Of a DNA stretch of 64,000 nucleotides, positions 9,201-16,501 are shown piece after piece. Location: assembly GCF_014230145.1 (NCBI RefSeq), contig NZ_JACHVC010000013.1:372001-436000 (forward strand), in the 5' to 3' direction. Below the pieces are notes generated by a model. It had not been told where the DNA came from, made no database searches, and saw only the letters and a list, made by a program, of their open reading frames with translations. This stretch comes from Pelagicoccus albus (GTDB taxonomy: Bacteria; Verrucomicrobiota; Verrucomicrobiia; Opitutales; Opitutaceae). The stretch's first letter is position 1. Each line of letters begins with the position of its first letter. The position numbers were made by a program, and so were the translations under genes.

Positions 9201-10104
9201 AGTCTCGCGAAAACACGCTGAGGGCATCATTGTTGGAGGATACGACATAAGCGAACGCACCGTCGGGACTGAACGCCAGATCGCGCGGCGAGAGCGTTTT
9301 AGACTCCCCTTCTAGGTAGCTCAATTTGGATACGTAACTCAAAAGGCCGGTGGATGAATTTCGCTCGAAAACCACGATTTCGTTTTTCCAAAGGGCCACG
9401 TAAACATGTTTCCCATCAGGGCTCACACTAATCGCATGCGGCTGAGAGAGTTCCTCCACATCTTGGTCTCCTTCTTCGTAAACCGCGAGAAAACCGATGG
9501 CTCCAGTGGTACCATCTCGACTAAAAACGCTAACCTTGCTGTCGTCGTAGGCGGCGACGTAGAGATTTTTTCCATCCGGCGAAATCGCGACGGATCGTCC
9601 ACCGTCAAGCCCGTCCACGCCACCATCCGTATCATAGATCGATCCAATCAGGCTCAGAGCCCCCGTAGAGTCATCACGCGAAAAGGCGGCAATATCGTTC
9701 GAAAACATAGACACACCGTAGAGGAAAGATCCGTCTGGGCTGATGGCTAAGGACCTAACACCGTTTAAGGTGTCTTCTCCGATATCCGACTGCGAAACAT
9801 ACCCGAGGTAAGAAAGCTCACCGTTCTCCTGATCTCGACCGAAGTAGGCGATGGCATCGTTTTTCAAGGAAGCCACATAAACATGCCCCCCGTCCGGTGA
9901 AACCTGAACGTCGTACGGCGACTCTATCCCATCCAACACGCCATCCTCCGCAAGGTGCTGCTCAATGAAAACCAGTTCCTTCACCACCTCCGAAACAGTT
10001 TCTTCTTCGGAAGCTTCCTCGTTTGCCAACAGCACGCCGAACCCTCCGCCGAGGAGGAAGCAAGTGGCAATGAGCCATCGAAGTGAACTAGGCAAATTTC
10101 GCAT
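6232..10104 (-). CDS. Giant secreted protein: seven-bladed propeller + Ig + FN3 + BACON domains
   Basis: 1290 residues from ATG 10104, chosen because it starts a signal peptide (MRNLPSSLRWLIATCFLLGG...). In order there are seven repeats of the type 'SPDGKHVYVA...VFSRD..TG.L' (about residues 45-410), a complete YVTN/lactonase-like beta-propeller. Next come one Ig-like domain ('SYQWMKNGSVL'), two fibronectin III domains, three BACON-like domains (each with a '..W....' core, 'SGEGSG' and a closing 'TVEQAG' or 'TITQEA'), a third FN3, and a C-terminal module of about 120 residues also found in the subtilisin at 54443-58435. It is probably a cell-surface or matrix adhesin that binds carbohydrate; no catalytic residues can be assigned. 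It converges on tesA. Confidence 0.8.
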   Translation of the reverse strand: MRNLPSSLRWLIATCFLLGGGFGVLLANEEASEEETVSEVVKELVFIEQHLAEDGVLDGIESPYDVQVSPDGGHVYVASLKNDAIAYFGRDQENGELSYLGYVSQSDIGEDTLNGVRSLAISPDGSFLYGVSMFSNDIAAFSRDDSTGALSLIGSIYDTDGGVDGLDGGRSVAISPDGKNLYVAAYDDSKVSVFSRDGTTGAIGFLAVYEEGDQDVEELSQPHAISVSPDGKHVYVALWKNEIVVFERNSSTGLLSYVSKLSYLEGESKTLSPRDLAFSPDGAFAYVVSSNNDALSVFSRDSETGELTLEETVFNNEGGVIDLDGPHALSISSDGKYVYVAAFSSDSVTSFERDSTTGLVSYYQSISAEAEDTWDMNGPISIGTSPDGEHVYVGSGSGTHSVVTFRRESLVDPPEFVVQPVAVEIEEGEDAAFYALAQGVELSYQWMKNGSVLSGKTLPVLSLPAVSSSEDGVEYSVKVSNAGGSVTSGSVGLTVLPPIVVEAPEDLTALNISSSSAQLAWKDLSDNETSFELQRRTSGGEFTSIGTASENQTGYEDDTLDASTKYFYRLRAKRLTNVSLWSNDAVIESYDDVPQPPVNLQVKEQTYNKVLLAWSDRSAVEDGFLIYRRIDDLGSTWELVDTIDKDATRYEDRAVVADATYAYRILAFNESGNSEYSNSVVAITGSNPVDTISPVSRVIPAEEIRGYSISVSSSDDWEAVSNVDWLIVTSPTDGEGTENEGVVYRSRLNESQDERTGEIVVGGIEHTVTQEGSPPFLKVNPSKVEKDASEGIALIEISANVDWAVSESSEWVSISSGQSGEGSGVVSLHLDENRSFENRFAELEITSSDPTIADRSYTVEQAGNVEIFEVTVSESSFTSSGGNGSVTVSSNIAWNASSSVSWLSLESELSGEGDGEFTFILEENAEETPRSADIVVNDTAITITQEAVLVSDVEAPEWVRVTVGPLGAELVWTDLSETESGFRIRRSIVGSERVVDVVELEADTTSYFDRDAPRGETVEYRLVSFDGIGESDEVLATSEQIPSANLTAVALRVESSGYGTGFFAGFDLAGKGEMGMQYAGKGTAFQKLDFGKKHPSGRYEMDTDGNEFRYAGSVSNQDWESYFSMRTADAELSFSSSADRLEYAAWSLDSSTAYSRGGRVLGELLNSESAIVFGFEIEGEMELPILIQGVGKSLADHAVADWAGDLKLELYEVSGEADRLAVNADWRVWTNETAITLDDAIVQTNAIASLSESGGEARILISLGTGRYLAVLTSSTGKTGHAMLEVKDAR

Positions 10105-10320
10105 GGTGGGGAGATAACCCGCCCTACGTAGCACCCAACATGCCCCACCCCCGTTCTTAACAATTCATTTACCGCAGAAAGATTCTGCCGCTACCTCGAG
10201 CCGGAGCATCCTCCGCGATGAGGGGCTTAGCGCAATTAGCGGGAAGTTTTGCTCGATCTCCACGGCAATTCTGTGCATTTTCTCGCGGCTTTGGTCCAGA
10301 ACCCAAAGCCGACAAAGAAA

Positions 10321-11877
10321 ATGGCCCTAACAGAGTACAAAAGCAAATTCATCGCCGACTGCGGCATCAGCATGGGAGACGAGGGAAAAGGTCGTCTCAT
10401 CTCTGAAGTCGTCGAAGAACTACGCGAAAAAACTGGCGTCGACGCACCTGTACAGGTCGTCCTCAAGGTGAACGGCGGAGCCAATTCCGGCCATACAGCA
10501 GGCGGCTTGAAACTCAACCTTCTCCCGGCCGGCGTAGTGGACCAATCCGTCGAATCTCTGGCCATCGGATCTGGCGTAGTGGCCGACCCTCGCAAATTCC
10601 TCTGGGAGCTCGTTCCCGTCGACCACAAGGGCTACCGCGTAACCGAACGCCTCGCTATCGACGAGCGTTGCATGGTCTCCGACGTGATTCACCGCTTGCT
10701 GGACCTCGCTTGGGAATGGTACCGCGTCAATATCATCAACGAAGAGCCGCGCGGCAGCACGGGACGAGGCATCACTCCGGCCTACCTCGACGAAGTGGGC
10801 CAATTCCAAATTACCTACTCCGACTTCCTCGGCGACCGCGAGAAATACGCTAAGAAGGTTGCCCAGAGAGCAGACCGCGCCTGCCGCGTTATCCAGCACG
10901 TTTGCCAAGTATCCGAAGAAGCTTGGAACGAGTTTTTCGAGATCCTTACCACTGCGGAAACTCGCGCCAACGAGGAAGCCATCAAAGTCGGACTGTTCCC
11001 TGAGAGCGAATTCGACTTCACCGTATTCAAGGGAGCATCCGCATTCTCGCTAGATGCGGAAAAGATCGTGGAAATCTACTGGGAAGCCGCTGCCAAGCTA
11101 GCCGACAAAATCGTCGACGTACGTGAATTGGTCCGGGGAGCCCAAAACTCGGATCGCTACGTCATCGGCGAGTACGGCCAAGCTTACTGGCTGGACAAGC
11201 GCCAAGGCTTCTCGCCAAACGTTTCCGCCTCCCACACCTACGCGGCCGAATTCTTCAATTCCGCCTGCCAACCTGTACAGCCTTTGCACGTTTTTGGTGT
11301 CGCCAAGGCCTACGACACTAAGGTCGGCACTCACGTCTTCATCACCGAAGAAGATCCGGAGCATCCGCTTTTTGTTATCCTGCGTCGACTCGAGTTTGGA
11401 GTATCCACAGGCCGCCAACGCATGGTCGGCTGGTACGACGCAGTCGAAAAAGGAGACACCCTTCGCTACGGCGGCTTCGACGATCTGATGATCAACAAGA
11501 TCGACGCCCTCACCCACTCAGGAGACTGGAATGGAAATCTGAAGATTTGCGTCGCCTACGAAGACGCTGATGGAAAACGCTACCACCACGTTCCCCGAAG
11601 CGAAGCCTTCCGCAAAACACTCAAGCCGATCTACCAGGAATACGCCGGCTGGACGCAGGACATTTCCAAATGCCGCAGTTTCGGAGAACTGCCCGCCGAG
11701 GCCAAAGCCTACATCGCTGGCATGATGCGCGCCCTGCTCGACTCCGCCTACTATGGCGAAGAATGGCCAGAGCAGCTGCCAAACCTGCGCTACGTGGGAG
11801 TGGGCCCAATGCCATCACAGGTGATTCGGGACATCCCTGAAATCCGCGAGCTGCTCACTTTCGATAAGCCGCTCTAG
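10321..11877 (+). CDS. purA: Adenylosuccinate synthetase, long divergent form
   Basis: 518 residues from ATG 10321; typical bacterial PurA has about 430. PurA joins IMP and aspartate using GTP, the first committed step to AMP. Seen motifs: MGDEGKGRL (canonical GDEGKGK; catalytic Asp kept), GGANSGHTA (canonical GGNNAGHT; catalytic His kept), [13 protein letters not shown] (canonical TGRGIGPAY), [15 protein letters not shown] (canonical TTGRRRRTGW), NKIDAL (canonical TKLD) and '[10 protein letters not shown]' (canonical 'MPGW'). The usual TSSN motif is replaced by 'SASH'. The extra length comes from insertions before and after the TGRGI motif. A PurZ-type diaminopurine enzyme is unlikely because the Asp of GDEGKG is present. 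The gene is monocistronic. Confidence 0.85.
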   Translation: MALTEYKSKFIADCGISMGDEGKGRLISEVVEELREKTGVDAPVQVVLKVNGGANSGHTAGGLKLNLLPAGVVDQSVESLAIGSGVVADPRKFLWELVPVDHKGYRVTERLAIDERCMVSDVIHRLLDLAWEWYRVNIINEEPRGSTGRGITPAYLDEVGQFQITYSDFLGDREKYAKKVAQRADRACRVIQHVCQVSEEAWNEFFEILTTAETRANEEAIKVGLFPESEFDFTVFKGASAFSLDAEKIVEIYWEAAAKLADKIVDVRELVRGAQNSDRYVIGEYGQAYWLDKRQGFSPNVSASHTYAAEFFNSACQPVQPLHVFGVAKAYDTKVGTHVFITEEDPEHPLFVILRRLEFGVSTGRQRMVGWYDAVEKGDTLRYGGFDDLMINKIDALTHSGDWNGNLKICVAYEDADGKRYHHVPRSEAFRKTLKPIYQEYAGWTQDISKCRSFGELPAEAKAYIAGMMRALLDSAYYGEEWPEQLPNLRYVGVGPMPSQVIRDIPEIRELLTFDKPL

Positions 11878-11902
11878 GAGGCGAAAAGCCTGTCGCCAAA
11901 AT

Positions 11903-12811
11903 TTATCGGCGGCAGATTTGCTTCAATATAGCGTAAAGCATTTCGAGCTTGGGCATCGCCACGCCTGCCGCCTCGGCCTGACGGAGCGGTTCGCCCCAAA
12001 TGGCTTCCACTTCCACTGGTCGCCCTTCCACGTAGTCGATCATGCTGGATGGGCGATATGCTGTCATACCACGAGTAAGCTTGATCTGGTATTCAACAAA
12101 TCCTTCCTGGAACTCGAAGCCTAAGGCCTCCGCTGCAGCTATAATCTCGCGCATCAAGCCACGGGCTTCTTCGCAAAGTGATTCTGACCCGACGATGACA
12201 TCCGTCGTCACTCCACCCGCCGCTACAGCGAGCCCGTTAAACGGCACGTTCCAAACCAGCTTCTTCCATTGCACGAGTTGCAAGTTCGGCTCGAAACGAG
12301 TTTTTACCCCCGCTTCGCTGAATAGAGCGACGAGCTCCTTGGCTGCTTCACCGTTCTCGGCCTTTTCCGGGCCAATACTCACGGAGCCCGGCATAAAATT
12401 TTCTACTACGGCGGGAGCTGTCCGGTTTAGACAAACGAAACAGAGTCCCCCGAAAATTTGATTACGAGGGAAAAGTTCAGCGAGCAGCCGATCGTTCCCG
12501 AGACCGTTTTGCAGGGTGAGCAGCTTAGTTTCCTGACCGACTAGAGGAGGTAGAACATTCTCAAGAATCGAATTCGCAGTAGCTTTGATTGAGACGATCA
12601 CCAAATCGCAGATGCCAATTTCTGAAGCCTCGCCACTTACCTGAACCTCCGACAAATGCAGCTCGCCGGTACCCGATACCACCCGGATGCCTGTTTTCTT
12701 GGCCTTCTCCAAGTCGCTGCGCATCAAAAATGCGACTTCCTGTCCAGCATTTTGCAGCAAAGCGCCATAATAAAGCCCTATAGCTCCCGAGCCTACTATT
12801 CCAATTTTCAT
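11903..12811 (-). CDS. panE: 2-dehydropantoate 2-reductase (ketopantoate reductase)
   Basis: 302 residues from ATG 12811, which places the Rossmann motif GSGAIGLYYGALL right at the N-terminus; a longer in-frame start at 12847 adds an unrelated 12 residues. The protein has 'DLVIVSIKA' and 'LLTLQNGLGN' (the NADPH-side K and N), 'KLVWNVPFNGLAVAAG' (KxxxN catalytic region) and 'SSMIDYVEGRPVEVEAIWGEPLRQA', all standard for PanE/ApbA. It reduces ketopantoate to pantoate in coenzyme A synthesis, although paralogues reduce other 2-keto acids. It is convergent with purA (25 bp gap) and stands alone. Confidence 0.9.
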   Translation of the reverse strand: MKIGIVGSGAIGLYYGALLQNAGQEVAFLMRSDLEKAKKTGIRVVSGTGELHLSEVQVSGEASEIGICDLVIVSIKATANSILENVLPPLVGQETKLLTLQNGLGNDRLLAELFPRNQIFGGLCFVCLNRTAPAVVENFMPGSVSIGPEKAENGEAAKELVALFSEAGVKTRFEPNLQLVQWKKLVWNVPFNGLAVAAGGVTTDVIVGSESLCEEARGLMREIIAAAEALGFEFQEGFVEYQIKLTRGMTAYRPSSMIDYVEGRPVEVEAIWGEPLRQAEAAGVAMPKLEMLYAILKQICRR

Positions 12812-13476
12812 AGTTGGACGGGACTCAAACGCGGACCAAGTGATCAAGCAAGTTCTGAGGCCCGCGATGCGCCCTTTGTTTTTTTACACAAGCAAAAAAC
12901 TCCAATGTTCTTCACAAGTTATTCCACTGCCTTTTGGGAACCCTGTTTTTTACATTTGACATAAGGTGTTGACCTTACCTCGCGAAAACAAAGACAGGCA
13001 AAACTCCGCCTTTTTGCGTTACAAACTTGGTTACGATCGGGAGACGACAGATCGACATCCTACAAATGGCGAAACCCTGACGAACAAGCACGTTTGCAAA
13101 AGCAAGAGCTCCAAGACGATTTAATCAAACAAAAACTCACCTTAAGTCCCTTATAATCTTCAACTTACAAGATCATATTTTTGTTACACCCTAGTTACAA
13201 ATATGACAGCTCGAGGGGACTGCCAAATTTCTACTAATCCGGGGTGGTTTTTACCCCAGATCCGAGCCCTGAAACCTTTTCCAAATCGTTTCAATGCCAA
13301 ATTTGCGGGCTAGGTTCCGCCCTCTATTGCAAGAATGACGATTATCTCTCGTAAAATAGCCAAGATCATAGCTCTGGACCACTTGCTCCCAAGTTATTCA
13401 CAACGGTTTTTTCGTTAAAAACCATTAAAACGTTCGTAAAAATCGAAGCGAGCTACCGCCAAAATTTCAGCCAAAA
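12812..13476. other. AT-rich 0.66 kb intergenic region with DnaA-box-like site and inverted repeats
   Basis: No convincing reading frame lies here, and the base composition is visibly richer in A+T than neighbouring genes. It holds one exact TTATNCACA box (TTATTCACA, 13394-13402) and a related AAGTTATTCCAC at 12916-12926. There are two pairs of GTTAC direct repeats spaced 11-12 bases (13018/13030 and 13183/13194). The inverted repeat TAAGGT-GTTG-ACCTTA lies near 12962-12977, a GGGGT...ACCCC hairpin near 13241-13257, and GGTTTTT...AAAAACC near 13405-13423. It is upstream of panE and downstream of the lipid kinase gene, both on the minus strand, so part of it is panE's promoter. An sRNA or a protein-binding region is possible; nothing proves either. 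Confidence 0.4.
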
Positions 13477-14355
13477 TCAGCAGGCCATGGCGACAATACG
13501 AAGCGATTTGGGGCAAGCTTTTACGGTGAGTTTCTCACCGCAGCGGAAAATCTCCCCGTCTACATGAAAAAAACCGCCCGACTTCATGCTTAGCGTGAAG
13601 CTATCGGAGCATATGGGAGTAACGCGGGGACTGTAGTAGAGCTTCTTGCTGAACATACGCCAAATTAGGATGAAGAAGCTTAGGAAATTCGGCTCCGAAA
13701 TGGCGACCAGGTTTAGCTTGCCGTCCGTCATCGACGCGTCCGGAGCAATGAAGGCATTGCTTCCGTATTGAGAAGAATTGGCGACCGCTACGATATAGGC
13801 ATTGAGCGCCTTGGTTCCGCTCGACGTTTCGATACTGCAATTCAAGGAGCGATATCCGCGAAACGCTTTCCAGCCTTCCTTCATATAGTTGAGCAAGCCT
13901 CGACCCTCGGTTTCGTTGAACCGACGTCCAACTTCAGCATCGAAGCCTATGCCCATAACATTGAAAAACGGACGACCATCAGCCTCGCCAGTATCTACCT
14001 TGATCGCGCTTCCGGACGCTGCCAAACGCAGTGCCTTATTGAAGCCTAACGGGATTCCAATGTGACGGGCCAAACCGTTACCAGAGCCCATCGGCACGAG
14101 TCCAAATTCACAATTCGTACCGACAATCACTCGCCCGATTTCGTTGATCGTCCCATCCCCTCCGACTGCGACAATTCGCTTCGCTCCGGCCGCCAAAGCT
14201 TGTTTTGCAAGCTCGGGAGCATGGCCAGGGCGTTCCGTCGGCCACACCACGGCATCCAACTTTTCGGAGTCCGCAAAAGCCCGAACGAGGTCGACTCTTT
14301 GCGGGCCTTTTAAGCGCTTGCCGGATATGGGATTAACGATGAAGGCGAGTTCCAT
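13477..14355 (-). CDS. Diacylglycerol kinase-family lipid kinase (YegS/DgkB-like)
   Basis: 292 residues, the usual length for this soluble lipid kinase family. The N-terminus 'FIVNPISGKRLKG' and the nucleotide-binding motif 'VAVGGDGTINEIGR' are standard, followed by 'VPMGSGNGLARHIGIP' (GSGN-LAR) and a beta-sandwich domain with 'NVMGIGFDAEVGRRF', 'VANSSQYGSNAFIAPDASMTDGKLNLV' and 'VDGEIF'. It should phosphorylate diacylglycerol or a related lipid at the inner face of the membrane. It lies upstream of a gap rather than in an operon; a GT4 glycosyltransferase gene is 66 bp upstream on the same strand, which may indicate a shared role in glycolipid metabolism. Confidence 0.9.
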   Translation of the reverse strand: MELAFIVNPISGKRLKGPQRVDLVRAFADSEKLDAVVWPTERPGHAPELAKQALAAGAKRIVAVGGDGTINEIGRVIVGTNCEFGLVPMGSGNGLARHIGIPLGFNKALRLAASGSAIKVDTGEADGRPFFNVMGIGFDAEVGRRFNETEGRGLLNYMKEGWKAFRGYRSLNCSIETSSGTKALNAYIVAVANSSQYGSNAFIAPDASMTDGKLNLVAISEPNFLSFFILIWRMFSKKLYYSPRVTPICSDSFTLSMKSGGFFHVDGEIFRCGEKLTVKACPKSLRIVAMAC

Positions 14356-14421
14356 GGCGTAGTATCGATATCCTCAACACTCTTGTTCGGAAAAAAGCAA
14401 TATCCGAGCGGAAGCTTTCGC

Positions 14422-15555
14422 TCAAACTAGCGATTTCAGAGACGCTTCGAAGGAATCCACTACGGATTCCCAACTAATGCCTTCCGCGGTCTTTCGGGCA
14501 TTCTGTCTTAAATCGGCTAATTGTTCAGACTCCAGGGCTGCGAGCTCCAGAGTCTTTTCAATGAACTGGCAAGAGTCGCCCAAGCGAGCAACCACGCCGT
14601 TTTCTCCGTCCCTCACGTATTCTCTGCCCACTGCATAATCGTAGACGCAAACCGCTAACCCGGAGGCCATCGCTTCGGTTACCACATTACCGAAGGTTTC
14701 CGTTTCGCTCGCAAAAAGGAAGAGGTCACCAGATGCGTAGTGCCTGGCCAAGTCTTCCCCCTTTCTCATTCCAGCGAAACAAACGTCCGGATACTTGCGT
14801 TTCAAACGCTCAAGCTCAGGGCCATCTCCTACCAAAACCATGCGGTCAAGCGGGTGCTCTTTGCTTAAAGCCTGGAAAGCCTTCATCACCAAATCGATAT
14901 TCTTCTCCTTGGCAATCCGACCTACGTAGACAACGGCTCGTCCGCCCTCTGGCACACCCCAGGTCTCTCGCAATTTCTCGTCTCTTTTGGTTGGGCAAAA
15001 AAGATCCGTATCCACCCCACGAGACAAAACGCCCGTATTTGCGTATCCGCATTGGGCCAGCTCCTCAGCCATCTGTCGCGTGGGAGCGAGGGTGCGGGCG
15101 CACTGGTTGTGGACTGTCTTGAGGTAAGACGACATTGCCCGTTGTACGAAACCAACGCTGTAGTGATCGCTATACTGATCAAAGTTAGTATGAAACGTGG
15201 AACAGACTGGAATTCCCAACAGTTTCGCAGCTGTCAATGCAGCCACCCCTAACGGTCCTTCGGTCGCGATATGGACGACGTCTGGCCGCTTTTCCTTCCA
15301 CATCCGATGCAGGCTAAACCCCGCAGGTTCGCCCATCCGCAAACTGGAATAGCCGGGGATAGGCACCCCAGCCACGACAAACTCTTCAAATGGAGGTTTA
15401 TCCGTTAACGAATCGACCTCCTCGTGTTCCTGCACCGGGCGGGTAACCTGCAGGTCCCACCCACGCGCTGCCAATCCATGACAGAGGCGCCCCAAAGTCA
15501 TGGAAACTCCATTAACCTCGGGGGGAAAGGTTTCCGTGACGAGAGCCAATCTCAC
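14422..15555 (-). CDS. GT4 glycosyltransferase (MgtA/PimB-like, GT-B fold)
   Basis: 377 residues. The N-terminal 'LVTETFPPEVNGVSMTLGRL' and 'RPDVVHIATEGPLGVAAL...GIPVCSTFHTNFDQY' are typical of the GDP-mannose-dependent alpha-mannosyltransferase branch. The C-terminal half has 'VVYVGRIAKEKNIDLVM', 'MVLVGDGPELERLK', 'FAGMRKGEDLARHYASGDLFLFASETETFGNVVTEAMASG' with the E-x7-E nucleotide-sugar motif. It should transfer a sugar to a diacylglycerol- or phosphatidylinositol-type lipid or another acceptor at the membrane; the true acceptor is not shown by the sequence. It lies 32 bp from the FKBP gene on the same strand and 66 bp from the lipid kinase gene, so these three may be co-transcribed. Confidence 0.88.
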   Translation of the reverse strand: MRLALVTETFPPEVNGVSMTLGRLCHGLAARGWDLQVTRPVQEHEEVDSLTDKPPFEEFVVAGVPIPGYSSLRMGEPAGFSLHRMWKEKRPDVVHIATEGPLGVAALTAAKLLGIPVCSTFHTNFDQYSDHYSVGFVQRAMSSYLKTVHNQCARTLAPTRQMAEELAQCGYANTGVLSRGVDTDLFCPTKRDEKLRETWGVPEGGRAVVYVGRIAKEKNIDLVMKAFQALSKEHPLDRMVLVGDGPELERLKRKYPDVCFAGMRKGEDLARHYASGDLFLFASETETFGNVVTEAMASGLAVCVYDYAVGREYVRDGENGVVARLGDSCQFIEKTLELAALESEQLADLRQNARKTAEGISWESVVDSFEASLKSLV

Positions 15556-15587
15556 GGCGATAAGGATCAGCGAGTCCTTCCCTTGCC

Positions 15588-16373
15588 CTACTCGGCTACG
15601 GGAGGAACTGGCGGATTGGCCGGGACGACCTCTCCCGTTTCGGTCAAACGTTCTCCGGCTCGGATAACCTTCAACAATTCCACATCAAAAACCAAGGTGG
15701 AAGCGGGAGGAATTCCGGGGCGACCTTCGTCACCGTAACCAAGATCCGATGGAACGTAGAGTTTGATACGACCACCTTCACCGATCAAAGGCATGCCCTG
15801 CGACCAAGCGGGTATTACTTCGTCCAGATTGAAGGCAATCGGCCCTTTCTCTTCGGTGGAGTCGAATACCGTGTTGTCGAGAAAGCGACCTTCATAGCGA
15901 ACCAAAACGCCATCGGAGGGGCCTGGCCTTTTGTCGTTCCCCTTTTCTTTAATTTCGTAGAACAGTCCGGTTCCGAGCGAAAGCATGCCGGGCGTTCCAA
16001 ATAGCGAGTCGAAAAACTCTTCACCCTCACGTCGATTCTGCTCGAATTGACGGCTCATAATTTCTGCCTCTCGATTTGCAAAGTACTCTTGCAGAGCAAG
16101 CTGCGATTTACTCAAATCAGTCGGAGCATCCTCTCCGTCGACATGGCTAATCAAACCTTCCGCGACCCACTCAATCTCCTGTGGAGACAGTTCGAGCCCC
16201 TTTAAATTGAAACGCTCAGCCAACAGCCAACCCCAAGAGCGCAGCAGATCTTCCTCGGAGTACTCTGGTTCCTTGCCAACCATATCCTCCGGCAAATCGA
16301 TCATGTCAGCCAATTGTCCAAAACAAGGCACGGAAATAGCGGCAAGAGCGGTTACTGCTAAAAATTTTCTCAT
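15588..16373 (-). CDS. FKBP-type peptidyl-prolyl cis-trans isomerase, exported
   Basis: 261 residues. A signal peptide (MRKFLAVTALAAISVPCFG) is followed by an alpha-helical N-terminal region of about 110 residues, as in FkpA/Mip dimerisation domains. The C-terminal FKBP fold has 'VLVRYEGRFLDNTVFDST', 'FNLDEVIPAWSQGMPLIGEGGRIKLYVPSDLGYGDEG', 'IPPASTLVFDVELLKV'. These include the active-site residues of the family (Tyr, Phe-Asp, Val-Ile, Trp, Tyr). It should help proline-limited folding of envelope proteins. The tail is proline-rich (VVPANPPVPPVAE). It diverges from the LOG gene at 16502. Confidence 0.9.
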   Translation of the reverse strand: MRKFLAVTALAAISVPCFGQLADMIDLPEDMVGKEPEYSEEDLLRSWGWLLAERFNLKGLELSPQEIEWVAEGLISHVDGEDAPTDLSKSQLALQEYFANREAEIMSRQFEQNRREGEEFFDSLFGTPGMLSLGTGLFYEIKEKGNDKRPGPSDGVLVRYEGRFLDNTVFDSTEEKGPIAFNLDEVIPAWSQGMPLIGEGGRIKLYVPSDLGYGDEGRPGIPPASTLVFDVELLKVIRAGERLTETGEVVPANPPVPPVAE

Positions 16374-16501
16374 AAAATATTAGACATCAATAATTTAAAA
16401 ATTTCCCTCTGGAAAAGTACTTTGGGGCAATGCTTGCCAGTCCTACTGAATTGAGCCCTATTGTAAACCTCCAAAATCCGATACAGACGTACACCAAATA
16501 T

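Noticed and set aside
10321-11877. PurZ-type diaminopurine synthetase
   Set aside because: PurZ proteins replace the Asp of GDEGKG; here it is present.
12812-13476. Chromosome replication origin
   Set aside because: Only one exact DnaA box, no dnaA, dnaN or gidA nearby. The feature is kept as an intergenic region only.
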